64,000 nt of DNA from Candidatus Poribacteria bacterium (GTDB lineage: Bacteria; Poribacteria; WGA-4E; WGA-3G): contig JAPPIG010000025.1 of the NCBI GenBank assembly GCA_028820635.1, positions 60,625-124,624 on the forward strand, read 5' to 3'. The notes under the pieces are model-generated. The model worked only from the letters and a program-made list of their open reading frames with translations. It was not told where the DNA came from and did no database searches. Made by a program: the position numbers and the translations under genes. How positions within the stretch are numbered: position 1 is the first letter of the stretch; every line of letters begins with the position of its first letter. This document shows, piece after piece, positions 41,013 through 49,550 of this stretch.

Positions 41013-41160
41013 TGTTATTGGTAGTCTCCTATTTTATAGGTGCGTCGATGGTGGAGTGAACACCGATCGACGCGACACTGCCATAAACGCGGTATAGCAG
41101 TGCTAACCTAATTGTAACATGAAAGTAGATTTTTGTGTAGCATTAGGTTAGCACCTAATA
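41013..41160 (+). ncRNA. Structured RNA or leader candidate
   Basis: Three stems are visible. Stem 1 is GCGTCGAT-GGTG / CACC-ATCGACGC (41042-41073, one bulged G). Stem 2 is CACTGC / GCAGTG (41076-41081 with 41097-41102). Stem 3 is a 12-bp perfect stem GTGCTAACCTAA / TTAGGTTAGCAC (41100-41111 with 41143-41154). Stems 2 and 3 share three bases, so they compete at that end. The region lies between a perfect promoter and the secreted-protein gene at 41217. It could be a small RNA (6S RNA is a thought because of the 5-FCL neighbour) or a regulatory 5' leader. The long single-rod shape of 6S RNA is not evident. No known riboswitch was recognised. Confidence 0.5.
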
Positions 41161-41216
41161 TAAAAAGCGGTACACTTTCATATCAAGGAAGTGCTACCAC
41201 TAAAGGAGATTTAAAA

Positions 41217-41690
41217 ATGAGAAATTTCTTTATCGCAGCAACCTTCGTTGTTGCATTTTCCATAGGAATCGGAATTTATAATCATGGTGCTTCTGCTGGC
41301 GACCCTTCAATTTCTATCCACGTAAGTGCGAACAGTGGTGGGGCAAAAGCATATCCCTATCCGTCTATTAGCGGTCCTTGGACTGAAGGCGAAAGTTATA
41401 CTGGACATGGAACGGCTTTGGCGACATTGAGAGGAAGTATCGGGGACTTTTTCGACTCAGGTTCGGAAGCTGGTACCCGATGGGATTATGATGATGCCGG
41501 AATTTCGGTGACAATAAAAACCCGCATTAATTTTGCAGGTATAAGGGTATTATACGAAGATAGATCCTATCCCTATGCTTCTGTGTCCGCATACAGTGGT
41601 GAATACCTGGATGAAACTACTGCCTATTCCTGGGGATGGATCTATATGTATCCATCAACTGATGGTTCAGACTATTGGCCTGATATGTAG
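41217..41690 (+). CDS. Small secreted beta-rich protein
   Basis: 157 residues from ATG 41217, with AAAGGAG nine bases upstream. The signal peptide MRNFFIAATFVVAFSIGIGIYNHGASA is followed by a Ser/Gly/Tyr-rich, probably all-beta mature protein (ISIHVSANSGGAKAYPYPSISGPWTEGES, YPYASVSAYSGEYLDETTAYSWGWIYMYPS). No family is recognised. It has a strong promoter, a long structured leader and a strong terminator, all signs of a highly or specifically expressed exported protein. Confidence 0.65.
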   Translation: MRNFFIAATFVVAFSIGIGIYNHGASAGDPSISIHVSANSGGAKAYPYPSISGPWTEGESYTGHGTALATLRGSIGDFFDSGSEAGTRWDYDDAGISVTIKTRINFAGIRVLYEDRSYPYASVSAYSGEYLDETTAYSWGWIYMYPSTDGSDYWPDM

Positions 41691-41713
41691 TCACCAAAGT
41701 CTAATTAACTGCT

Positions 41714-41747
41714 TTCCGCTGGCACTGTTCTGTCAATGCCAGCGGAA
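41714..41747 (+). terminator. Intrinsic terminator
   Basis: TTCCGCTGGCA (41714-41724) and TGCCAGCGGAA (41737-41747) form an 11-bp perfect stem, followed by TTATT. It lies 24 bases after the stop of the secreted protein and before the next gene's ribosome site. Confidence 0.7.
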
Positions 41748-41771
41748 TTATTAACCCATTGGAGGAGTATA

Positions 41772-43214
41772 ATGACTCGCAAAACTGGACTTTTTATTTG
41801 CCTATTTTTAGGTATTGTAGGCGTTATTGCATTTTTCCTGCTTCGTCCTACCCCACAGTTGATGGATTCTTCGGCGCGCCAATCAGAACAGGAGAGACAA
41901 CCTATCTCCATCAGTTCTGTAACTAAGACTTCAGGTCAATCAGACGAGGCATGGGCTAACTGGATAGATGCCCAAATTGATTTAACAATTGAAGAGATCT
42001 TCAGGCGTTTTCGTGAAGAATTACCGTACGTGGGACCACCGGAACAAGCAATGAATGTAGAGGATTTGAAAAGACAACTCCGTAAGGTATTTGAGGCAAA
42101 AGCAGCTGAGTTTAAAAAGAGAGGGGAGGAACCCCCTCCGCTACGACTTTATGAGGAAGAATTCACAGAACCCACTGGTCCCAAACCGCATAATGGCCCA
42201 CAAACTGTGGAGGCACTGTTAGCTTCCTTTGAAGACATGGTCGCAGATCCGAGAGTTGACGAAAAGTACCCACAAGATGAGTGGGTAGCGATGCTGCTTG
42301 AAAAAGGTGTCACGATAGAGCATTTTGGGCATTATTCACGCTATCTCGCAATACGAGGAAATCTCATATCACTTGAAAACCGATCCGGAGAATGGACATC
42401 CGGACGGTACGGTATTCCACCGACTGAGGATTGGGAAACTTACAAGTTCGCTTATATTGATCGGAAAATCTGGGAGAATCAACAAATCCAAAATGCCCAG
42501 AAATCGGATCCAACAATAGATGGCGGTATTTTTAGAGGTCCCGATGCAAGGACGTTTCTGCCAACAGGTGGCGGACGCTACTATGTCAGAAAAAAGGTAT
42601 TTGAAAATGCTGTTACTGCGACAGGTTACGGGGGATATATGAGTTCAGAGGATCACCGCAATCTCCTCTTATACGGCATAGAGCCGAAAGGGTATCAGAT
42701 CATCTACTTAGATGAAAACGATAACGTTCTTGACGAACCCCCGCCCACTATCTCACCTGAAGAATACCAAAAACAAGTTGTTAATAAGGATTTTCAAGAT
42801 GAACCTTCTGCCCCTTTGACGGTAGAAGATATTGCACCACAAGACAGAGATAGGTCTACATTTCCAAGTGAGGATTCTCCAGAAGAGATAGCGGCGCGCG
42901 CTGCGAGGAAAATGGCACAACGGGCACAAGCGGAACTTGAGTCCTTGGGACAGATTTTTAGAACAGACACGGAGTGGCAGTCGTTCTTTGAAGAATCCTT
43001 GATACCCACAGCTGAAGTGCCACCGCTTAAGCGCACAGAAGCAATACTCATTGAGCAGTATCCAGAACGATTTGATAAAGCCGTCAACCTCATCCATATT
43101 CACGGACTTGAAGAGGGAATGCATCGGCTAAAAACGTTGGATCCGGATGTTGCAGTGCATATTGAAAATTGGTTCCGTGCTGTTCATATTAAAAAGAAAA
43201 ACCCATCACGGTAA
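41772..43214 (+). CDS. Membrane-anchored protein of unknown function
   Basis: 480 residues from ATG 41772, preceded by GGAGGAG; an earlier in-frame ATG at 41736 lies in the terminator. One N-terminal membrane helix (TGLFICLFLGIVGVIAFFLLR) anchors a long hydrophilic, Pro/Glu-rich domain with many predicted helices (EEIFRRFREELPYVGPPEQAMNVEDLKRQLRKVFEAKAAEFKKRG). Motifs such as AIRGNLISLENRSGEWTSGRYGIPPTEDWETY and RAQAELESLGQIFRTDTEWQSFFEESL are unfamiliar. It probably faces the periplasm. Nothing identifies its partner or activity. Confidence 0.55.
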   Translation: MTRKTGLFICLFLGIVGVIAFFLLRPTPQLMDSSARQSEQERQPISISSVTKTSGQSDEAWANWIDAQIDLTIEEIFRRFREELPYVGPPEQAMNVEDLKRQLRKVFEAKAAEFKKRGEEPPPLRLYEEEFTEPTGPKPHNGPQTVEALLASFEDMVADPRVDEKYPQDEWVAMLLEKGVTIEHFGHYSRYLAIRGNLISLENRSGEWTSGRYGIPPTEDWETYKFAYIDRKIWENQQIQNAQKSDPTIDGGIFRGPDARTFLPTGGGRYYVRKKVFENAVTATGYGGYMSSEDHRNLLLYGIEPKGYQIIYLDENDNVLDEPPPTISPEEYQKQVVNKDFQDEPSAPLTVEDIAPQDRDRSTFPSEDSPEEIAARAARKMAQRAQAELESLGQIFRTDTEWQSFFEESLIPTAEVPPLKRTEAILIEQYPERFDKAVNLIHIHGLEEGMHRLKTLDPDVAVHIENWFRAVHIKKKNPSR

Positions 43215-43285
43215 ACCGCAAATCCTTTACGCAATGGGGCAGGTAGCCAAAGTGTTACTTGCCTTTCTTTTTCTCACAAAATGCA

Positions 43286-43696
43286 TCACTCCACACTAAT
43301 AAAAGGTTTCAACTTTTCCAACGTCTTTTCTCCCAAACCCTTCACTTCCGTCAACGCATCAACCGATGTAAAATTGCCGTGTTCCTCACGATATTGAATA
43401 ATCCTTCTCGCCATCTGTGGACCAATACCGGAAAGTGATTCCAGTTCTTCAGCAGAAGCAGTGTTGATATTGAGAAGTGTAGGTTTATCTTCGACTGATT
43501 GTTGCGGTTGGTCTTTGTTGGGGACAGCGATAAAATCGGGTTTTCCGAGGAATAAGGCAGGGTTAAACCGTCGCAAACCCCAGAATCCTGCTCCGATTAA
43601 AATGATTGCCACGAGAAAGATGACAGCACGCCAATAATGTTTTGCGACGATACCTTCAATATTTTTTCCCACTGTTATATTCCTTAGGATTTCCAA
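43286..43696 (-). CDS. comEA: ComEA-like helix-hairpin-helix DNA-binding protein
   Basis: 136 residues: an N-terminal membrane helix (YWRAVIFLVAIILIGAGFWGL, about 22-42), a linker, and a tandem HhH domain LLNINTASAEELESLSGIGPQMARRIIQYREEHGNFTSVDALTEVKGLGEKTLEKLKPFI. This is the layout of ComEA, the periplasmic DNA receptor of natural transformation. Soluble HhH proteins with the same domain exist, so the competence role is inferred. It overlaps the upstream cobalamin adenosyltransferase gene by 13 bases. No other com genes are visible. Confidence 0.8.
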   Translation of the reverse strand: MEILRNITVGKNIEGIVAKHYWRAVIFLVAIILIGAGFWGLRRFNPALFLGKPDFIAVPNKDQPQQSVEDKPTLLNINTASAEELESLSGIGPQMARRIIQYREEHGNFTSVDALTEVKGLGEKTLEKLKPFISVE

Positions 43697-44226
43697 ATCG
43701 GCTCTGGCATCTCAGAACGATGATTCACCACACGTGCCAAAACAAACAACAAATCTGATAGTCGATTTAGGCATCGGATAATTTCTGGATTCACGTCCAC
43801 TTCGCGCGCGAGACGCACAACACACCGTTCGCTTCTACGACATACTGCTCGTGCCACATGTAAAACAGCACCTGCTTGGCAACCACCGGGAAGAATAAAG
43901 TTTGTCAGAGGTGGAAGTTCGTCAGAAAGCGTATCAATTGCTTTTTCCATTTCTAATGTGAAATCCCCAGATACCCGCAATTCTGAAGATTTTGTATGAT
44001 TCTCTGGCGTTGCTAAATCAGCTCCGATTGAAAAAAGGTGATTTTGAATACGTTCCATCAAGTCGCAGAGGTCAGAATCATCAACCAATGTTTGTGCATA
44101 ACCGATATAGGCGTTTAGTTCGTCTACAGTGCCAATCGCCTCAATCTGCAGTGCGTCCTTTGGTATCCGAGTACCGCCGTATAGTGCCGTTTCCCCAGAA
44201 TCACCAAATTTTGTATAGATTTTCAT
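43684..44226 (-). CDS. PduO-type ATP:cob(I)alamin adenosyltransferase
   Basis: 180 residues. KIYTKFGDSGETALYGGTRIPKD is the N-terminal ATP-binding motif. IGTVDELNAYIGYA and LPGGCQAGAVLHVARAVCRRSERCVVRLARE carry the family's conserved Arg and Glu residues at the trimer active site. The enzyme makes adenosylcobalamin for B12-dependent mutases and dehydratases. PduO-type enzymes often serve microcompartment diol dehydratases; a lone EutN gene lies 7 kb away. It overlaps comEA and is divergent from the enolase-family gene. Confidence 0.9.
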   Translation of the reverse strand: MKIYTKFGDSGETALYGGTRIPKDALQIEAIGTVDELNAYIGYAQTLVDDSDLCDLMERIQNHLFSIGADLATPENHTKSSELRVSGDFTLEMEKAIDTLSDELPPLTNFILPGGCQAGAVLHVARAVCRRSERCVVRLAREVDVNPEIIRCLNRLSDLLFVLARVVNHRSEMPEPIWKS

Positions 44227-44270
44227 GGTGATTTATTTTATACTGTGTAGCGAAAGGAGTCAACTCAATT

Positions 44271-45629
44271 ATGGATAACACTATGACACAACTTGCTCAC
44301 CCAGATTGCAAAATAGAAAATGTAAATGTTATAGATTTACGCGTGCCTACATCTGATACACTGCTCGGTTCTGACCCATTTCACAAGAAACCAAACTATT
44401 CCGCGGTACTAACTACTATAGAAACAAACACAGGACACATTGGTATTTCTGTTGCTTTTACTGCTGGTGCTGGAAACGACTGGATCGCTTACGGGGTTAA
44501 AGACCTCGCACAACTTGTAACGGGGATGCGTGTTGAAACCTTCGTAAACGATCCGGGCGAATTTCATAAACTTCTCATTGATCATCATCAATTAAGGTGG
44601 CTCGCGGATGGGGTTAATCGGATGGCAATTGGCAGTATTGTCAACGCGATGTGGGACCTGTGGGCGAAACTGGTTGAAAAACCACTGTGGAAACTGCTTG
44701 TTGACTTACCACCTGAGAAGATTGTGCAGTGTATTGATTGGCGGTATCTGCGGGATGCGTTGACACCCGATGAAGCAGAAGAAATCCTGAGTAAGCATTG
44801 GAATAGCCGAGAAACCCGTGAACAAGCACTTTGTCAGAAAGGACCGAAAGCGTATTCCACTGCTGGTTGGCTCGGTTTAACGGACGAACAAATCATTGAA
44901 ACGGTAAATCAGGTAAAGGCTGCAGGTCTTGATTGCTTTAAGATGAAAGTTGGACAAGATTTGGATTTCGACAAGAAACGACTCGCCTTCATTAGGGAGG
45001 TAATCGGTGAAGATGCCCGTTTGATGGTGGATGCAAATCAGGTTTGGGGTGTTGATGAAGCAATCGCTCACATGGAAGCATTGGTAGACTTCAGACCGAC
45101 ATGGATTGAGGAACCGACAGCACGAGACGATGTTCTGGGTTTTGTGAAGGTCGCACGCGCATTAGAAAAATATGGTATTGGCGTTGCGGCAGGGGAACAA
45201 GTACCGTCACCTGTCGTTTTCAAACAGTTAATAACAAGCAATGCTATCCAATTCTGTCAGATTGATGCAACGCGTCTCGGTGGTGTCAACGATGTATTGG
45301 CAGTGATTTTGATGGCAGCAAAGTATAACGTGCCTGTCTGCCCGCACGGTGGTGGCATCGGTTTATGTAATATGATTCAGCATTACGCTATGTGGGATCA
45401 AATCTGTGTTGCAGCACATTCAGATACACAAGTGGTGGAATATCTTAATTTTCTGCAAGATGAAGTGTTTATTGAACCGATTCAGGTAAGGGATGGCGCT
45501 TACGTTGCACCGACCGTACCGGGTTGGGGACTTGAGATGTATCCTGATTTCATTGAGAAACACATCTACCCCACTGGCGCAGTCTGGCAAGGGAGAGAGG
45601 CATCCGGCGGGATAACGTTTTTGGCATAA
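44271..45629 (+). CDS. L-fuconate dehydratase-like enolase superfamily protein
   Basis: 452 residues. Active-site residues of the mandelate racemase group are present: Lys224 and Lys226 in CFKMKVGQD, metal ligands Asp254 (MVDANQ), Glu280 (IEEPTARDD) and Glu309 (AAGEQ), and His359 (CPHGGGIGL). STAGWLGLTDEQI, NVNVIDLRVPTSDTLLGSDPFHKKPNYSAVLTTIET and the length match L-fuconate dehydratase/ENOSF1. It dehydrates fuconate or a related acid sugar in fucose breakdown. An HpcH-family aldolase that could cleave the 2-keto-3-deoxy product lies 600 bases downstream on the other strand. AAAGGAG precedes the ATG. Confidence 0.85.
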   Translation: MDNTMTQLAHPDCKIENVNVIDLRVPTSDTLLGSDPFHKKPNYSAVLTTIETNTGHIGISVAFTAGAGNDWIAYGVKDLAQLVTGMRVETFVNDPGEFHKLLIDHHQLRWLADGVNRMAIGSIVNAMWDLWAKLVEKPLWKLLVDLPPEKIVQCIDWRYLRDALTPDEAEEILSKHWNSRETREQALCQKGPKAYSTAGWLGLTDEQIIETVNQVKAAGLDCFKMKVGQDLDFDKKRLAFIREVIGEDARLMVDANQVWGVDEAIAHMEALVDFRPTWIEEPTARDDVLGFVKVARALEKYGIGVAAGEQVPSPVVFKQLITSNAIQFCQIDATRLGGVNDVLAVILMAAKYNVPVCPHGGGIGLCNMIQHYAMWDQICVAAHSDTQVVEYLNFLQDEVFIEPIQVRDGAYVAPTVPGWGLEMYPDFIEKHIYPTGAVWQGREASGGITFLA

Positions 45630-45691
45630 TCAATAGAAACCAATCGGTGCTCTTGGAAGCGATCCCTTTACGATTCCTAATTCATACTTGT

Positions 45692-46018
45692 TTAATCTTC
45701 ATTTAACGAATTGTCTTGGTTATCATTATCTTGCTGGGATTTTAACAAACCTTTAATATCTTCCAGTTTATCGTTAACGGAAAACAGGATTATCAAAAAC
45801 TCACAGTATACACGCATAACAATTGGACCCAAAAAGATATATCCAAGTCCTATAAGGACTATTTCCTCACCAACGGGTCGAAACTCACGTAACTCACCAG
45901 TAGTCCCCGTAATGATCATAACAAGTCCAACAATTATACAAATAATAGTCCCAATCCAAAACAGAATTGGAATGATAATCGGTGTGATCATCTTTTTAAA
46001 CTTTAGAAAGTCTTTCAT
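45692..46018 (-). CDS. DUF4282-type small membrane protein
   Basis: 108 residues from ATG 46018, preceded by AAAGGAG; the upstream extension to 46081 lacks a ribosome site. MKDFLKFKKMITPIIIPILFWIGTIICIIVGLVMI is the characteristic DUF4282 start. A second membrane helix follows (LIGLGYIFLGPIVMRVYCEFLIILFSVNDKL), then a charged Asn/Asp-rich tail. Function unknown. It is expressed alone between two sugar-acid genes on opposite strands. Confidence 0.75.
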   Translation of the reverse strand: MKDFLKFKKMITPIIIPILFWIGTIICIIVGLVMIITGTTGELREFRPVGEEIVLIGLGYIFLGPIVMRVYCEFLIILFSVNDKLEDIKGLLKSQQDNDNQDNSLNED

Positions 46019-46208
46019 AATAAATCTCCTTTCAAACAATTTAAGATAACGGGAGTTTGAAAAAGTTTTCATCCGCAGCATTCTCTGTTATTTTTCGTAA
46101 AAACGGCACAACCTAACAGGTTATGCTACAAAAATACTGCTTTCTTTAGGCATGAAGAGTGTTTAGAGCAAACTCACATTTTATTATCAAACTCACGTTA
46201 AGATAAGT

Positions 46209-46964
46209 TCAAGTTTTCACACCCTCTGCCCGCAATTTATATTCCGCCGCGCCAGATGCAATCCAGCCCCCGACACCGACGAGTAGAAACTGCACGCCAG
46301 CCTTCACATATTTCTCAACAGTATCATCCAGTGCCAATGTGCCAGCGATTCGCCCAGCGTCTTGAATACGTGTTAATGCACTATCAATAGTGTTTTGTAC
46401 ATCAGGGTGGGTAAGATTGCCGATGTGTCCCATTGATGTCGCTAAATCTGAGGGTGCTACGAAAAACACATCTATATGATCAACTGTAAGAATCTGGTCA
46501 AGGTTGTTTACAGCGACAATATCTTCTATTAAGACAATCAGCAATGTCTGTGAATTGGCAATGTCAAAATAGTTGTCTACACCGTACCCTTGGCGACTTG
46601 TGAACATGCCCCGATGTCCGATTGGCGCGAACTTTCCGCCATCAACAACGTTCTGTGCTTCCGATTTTGTATTGACATGTGGCACAACAATTCCCATCGC
46701 ACCACAATCTAATGTGCGGTAAATGAGTGCTTGATCGTTGCGATTGACACGCACCACTGAGGTCATCCCCCACAAATCACATGCACGTGTAAGATTACCA
46801 AGGTTAGTAGCATCTACATTTCCATGTTCGCCTTCTAACCATACGCCATCAAATCCGTTTGGACCGAAAGCGTCTATATCATCTGCATTTGTCAATCCTG
46901 CGATAACGTACGCGAGGTCTCCATTTGCTAATTTCTGTTTAACCTGATTGGGTCTTATTTCCAT
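46209..46964 (-). CDS. HpcH/HpaI-family aldolase (2-keto-3-deoxy sugar acid type)
   Basis: 251 residues, TIM barrel. Typical motifs are FDGVWLEGEHGN (catalytic base region), SVVRVNRNDQALIYRTLDCGAMGIVVPHVNTKSEAQNVV, LIVLIEDIVAVNNLDQIL (metal-binding Glu) and DVFFVAPSDLATSMGH. The family cleaves 2-keto-3-deoxy sugar acids to pyruvate and an aldehyde. With the fuconate dehydratase nearby, a role in deoxy-sugar catabolism is likely. The start region, including MEIRPN and its leader, is duplicated about 220 bases upstream beyond a palindromic element. Confidence 0.8.
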   Translation of the reverse strand: MEIRPNQVKQKLANGDLAYVIAGLTNADDIDAFGPNGFDGVWLEGEHGNVDATNLGNLTRACDLWGMTSVVRVNRNDQALIYRTLDCGAMGIVVPHVNTKSEAQNVVDGGKFAPIGHRGMFTSRQGYGVDNYFDIANSQTLLIVLIEDIVAVNNLDQILTVDHIDVFFVAPSDLATSMGHIGNLTHPDVQNTIDSALTRIQDAGRIAGTLALDDTVEKYVKAGVQFLLVGVGGWIASGAAEYKLRAEGVKT

Positions 46965-47205
46965 TATGTTTATGATCTCTCTTTCTCAGTGAGTGAGTTG
47001 TAGGTCGGGTAGAGCTTGCGAAACCCGACATGTTAGGACTGAAACGCTATTGTCAAAACTTGGACTGTTTCTGTGATTTCCTTGTAAAACCCGCCAGATT
47101 TACCTTGAAACCTTGGTGTTGTCGGGTTTCGCTGCACTCTACCCGACCTACGAACTGTTTTATTCGATTGGGTCTTATTTCCATTATTTTCTCTCTTTCA
47201 GTTGT
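46947..47205. repeat. Palindromic element flanked by a duplicated gene start
   Basis: A 152-bp element (47000-47151) has ends GTAGGTCGGGTAGAG, perfectly inverted, and inner arms CGAAACCCGACA. On both sides lies a copy of the aldolase gene's leader and first codons (GATTGGGTCTTATTTCCATT on plus, encoding MEIRPN). One copy starts the real gene (46949-46985). The other (47167-47205) starts a 43-codon dead-end frame that runs into the element. The same terminus starts at 63978. Confidence 0.75.
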
Positions 47206-48529
47206 TAGATTTTGTAAGAAATTCCGCTGGTAACACTTGATGTACCGTATCAATTACCAGTTGTTCTACACCGGGAGCAAATCGAGTAGGTTGACCGAAA
47301 TAGATCATTGCCCCGCCACCTTCATATCCACCTTCAGCCAACACCCGCTCAGACGGGATATAGCCGGGAAAAGCGTTTGCATAAGCACCTACCCATAACC
47401 TCGTTGCGTCAAACTCTTTTTTTAGACGCAGCGAAAAATCTACTACCACCTCACTTGCAAGGAATATCACAGCCAATTCATCACCAAACGTCCATGCCTG
47501 TATCGGATAAGAGATTTCCGTTTTGATGGCTTGACCATTCTGTAACATTTCAAGATGTTTTTTAGCATGGTATGCCCCCGCACCACCCTGTGCGGCTCGT
47601 TCCTCCCACTCCTCATGGGTTGGCAGTTTATCAAACGGCAAATTCACTCTCGCAAACGCGCCTTTAGGCACATTGGAAATGCTGATTGCATCTCGTTCAA
47701 GTTGGTGTTCAACCTCTTGTGCAAGTGCTTGTCCGTGTTCTTTCGCATAGGCGAGACGTGTTTCGAATACCTCCTGTTTTCCATCGGGCATTGGTCGCAT
47801 ACGGGACTCTGGGTTGGCATCTGCACCACACCCAATCGTTATCAATGCGGTTACATCTGGATGTGCTTTTTGAATTTCCTCTTGTGCAAATCCTGCCCAA
47901 TCACCGCAGATATGGTTGTCAGCACCTGCTAAAGTGGTGCAATGACAGGCATAACTTACCCACACGGCACGCAAAGTGCCATCAGCATCCGTTATCTGCA
48001 TCACCGGTAATGAATGGTCTACAGGCCCACCTTCCGTTCGTCTATTCTTTGCAAAACCGAGTTCACCGATGTTCCATGCTAATCGGCAAGGTTGTCGCCT
48101 TGTCAGTGCTTCCAACGCGATGGTTTCCATCCAGTTAGAGAGTTGACGCGTGTAGCGGTCAATCTTTTTCTGTTCTTCAGGTGAAATATCAGCACTGAAG
48201 ATAAACGATGCAGCGTTTGTTAAGCACGGCGCGCTGTGGGTATGTGTGTAACATGCTACGAAATTCTCTCGCGAGATTCCTGTTTTATTTTTTACGCGTT
48301 CGGACACTTCTTCGGTTAACTCATCAGGTAAGCCGCAGTTTTCTACGGTTATCATGACCACAGGATCATCGTCATCGCTACCGATAGCGAGTGCTTTTGC
48401 GTATATCCGCTGGATAATTCCCTCAGATTCTGTTCGCCGACTGCCGTAGCCGTTGAGCCGAATCGGGTAATCGGGGGTTATGTCTATTTGCGCAACACCA
48501 ACATCAATCAGATTATCTCTGTCTGCCAT
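47198..48529 (-). CDS. Neutral ceramidase N-terminal-domain-like hydrolase
   Basis: A 443-residue protein of the neutral/alkaline non-lysosomal ceramidase family, N-terminal domain. The opening DVGVAQIDITPDYPIRLNGYGSR is characteristic. ACYTHTHSAPCL supplies zinc-binding His residues; VWVSYACHCTTLAGADNHICGDWAGFAQEEI supplies the next His. DELAVIFLASEVVVDFSLRLKKEF and GAYANAFPGYIPSERVLAEGGYEGG close the domain. It lacks a signal peptide and the C-terminal Ig-like domain of true ceramidases, so the substrate may be another amide. Many poribacterial and planctomycete paralogues exist. Confidence 0.8.
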   Translation of the reverse strand: MADRDNLIDVGVAQIDITPDYPIRLNGYGSRRTESEGIIQRIYAKALAIGSDDDDPVVMITVENCGLPDELTEEVSERVKNKTGISRENFVACYTHTHSAPCLTNAASFIFSADISPEEQKKIDRYTRQLSNWMETIALEALTRRQPCRLAWNIGELGFAKNRRTEGGPVDHSLPVMQITDADGTLRAVWVSYACHCTTLAGADNHICGDWAGFAQEEIQKAHPDVTALITIGCGADANPESRMRPMPDGKQEVFETRLAYAKEHGQALAQEVEHQLERDAISISNVPKGAFARVNLPFDKLPTHEEWEERAAQGGAGAYHAKKHLEMLQNGQAIKTEISYPIQAWTFGDELAVIFLASEVVVDFSLRLKKEFDATRLWVGAYANAFPGYIPSERVLAEGGYEGGGAMIYFGQPTRFAPGVEQLVIDTVHQVLPAEFLTKSNN

Positions 48530-48624
48530 TTGATTTCCCTTCTAAATTGTTGCTAATTCATTATCTCTGAGCAAATGATTTAAGTGACACTTTCACTAAA
48601 CGACTAATAGACGGATATTTTTTA

Positions 48625-49542
48625 TTATTCCATTTCCATTGCATCAGCAAACACATCCTCAAGCGAATGTTTTACCTCACGCAATTGGCGAAGTTGGACA
48701 CCTGTTTCATGTGCCAACTTAAAGAAAAAAGTTCCTTCTGTCTGCTCTTGCTCCGTTGATGTAACGCGAACGTGTCCGTTTGGTCGTAATTCAGTATTGT
48801 AGGGGTAACGTTCTAAAGCGGCAACATAAGCATCACGATCACCTACAATTTTTAAGTCAAATGCTTGTCCGTGATTCTTTCTGAGTTCTTCTATATTACC
48901 TTGGATAACAAGATTTCCGTGAGAGAGTGCCATTACGTGTTGACAAGCAGACTCTACATCAGGCAAAAGGTGGGAAGACAGCACTACATCGATTCCTTTA
49001 TCCGCAGAAATGTCTTTAACAAGTAAAAGCATCTCCTCTCTACCAGTTGTATCCATGCCATTTGTTGGTTCGTCAAGCAGTAGCAGCTTCGGATCATGCA
49101 CCAATGCTTGTGCCAACTTAATACGTTGTCGCATTCCTGCTGAATATCCACTTATGGGACGGTAGCGTTCTTCATCAACGCCGACGTAATATAGCACTTC
49201 GTGTGCACGTTGCATCGCATCCCGTGACGGCATCCCACAGAGTTGACCTGCGTAAGCCACCAGTTGAACGGCATTCATCTGAGGAATTAAGCAGTCGTCT
49301 TCGGGCAAATATCCGATCTGTTGTCGGATAGCCACTTGTTCGGTTTGCACATCTAACCCGAATACTTTTGCTTCACCTCTGGTTGGTTGGACAAAACCGA
49401 GAAGCATTTTAATCAGTGTGCTTTTTCCAGCACCGTTAGGACCCAATAATCCGATAGCACCGCCTTCTAATTCTACTGAAAGGTCGTCTAAAGCAGGATT
49501 AGTCCCGAAAAAGACTGAGAGGTTTTTTATTTTAATTAGCAT
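48625..49542 (-). CDS. ABC-2 type transporter ATP-binding protein
   Basis: 305 residues. Walker A GPNGAGKST is at 34-42, the Q loop near 75, the signature SAGMRQRIKLAQAL near 139-152 and Walker B LLLLDEPTNGMD near 157-168, followed by the H loop LSSHLL. The extra C-terminal 90 residues (FDLKIVGDRDAYVAALERYPYNTEL) are typical of ABC-2 exporters (drug, gliding or Nos-type). No permease gene adjoins, which is odd. It starts eight bases after the alanine racemase stop, the third gene of a lipoprotein-alr-ABC operon. Confidence 0.9.
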   Translation of the reverse strand: MLIKIKNLSVFFGTNPALDDLSVELEGGAIGLLGPNGAGKSTLIKMLLGFVQPTRGEAKVFGLDVQTEQVAIRQQIGYLPEDDCLIPQMNAVQLVAYAGQLCGMPSRDAMQRAHEVLYYVGVDEERYRPISGYSAGMRQRIKLAQALVHDPKLLLLDEPTNGMDTTGREEMLLLVKDISADKGIDVVLSSHLLPDVESACQHVMALSHGNLVIQGNIEELRKNHGQAFDLKIVGDRDAYVAALERYPYNTELRPNGHVRVTSTEQEQTEGTFFFKLAHETGVQLRQLREVKHSLEDVFADAMEME

Positions 49543-49550
49543 TTTTTATA

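Noticed and set aside
41013..41160. Outright call of 6S RNA
   Set aside because: Neighbour 5-FCL and promoter fit, but the stems form separate hairpins rather than one long rod with a central bubble; kept only as a structured RNA candidate.
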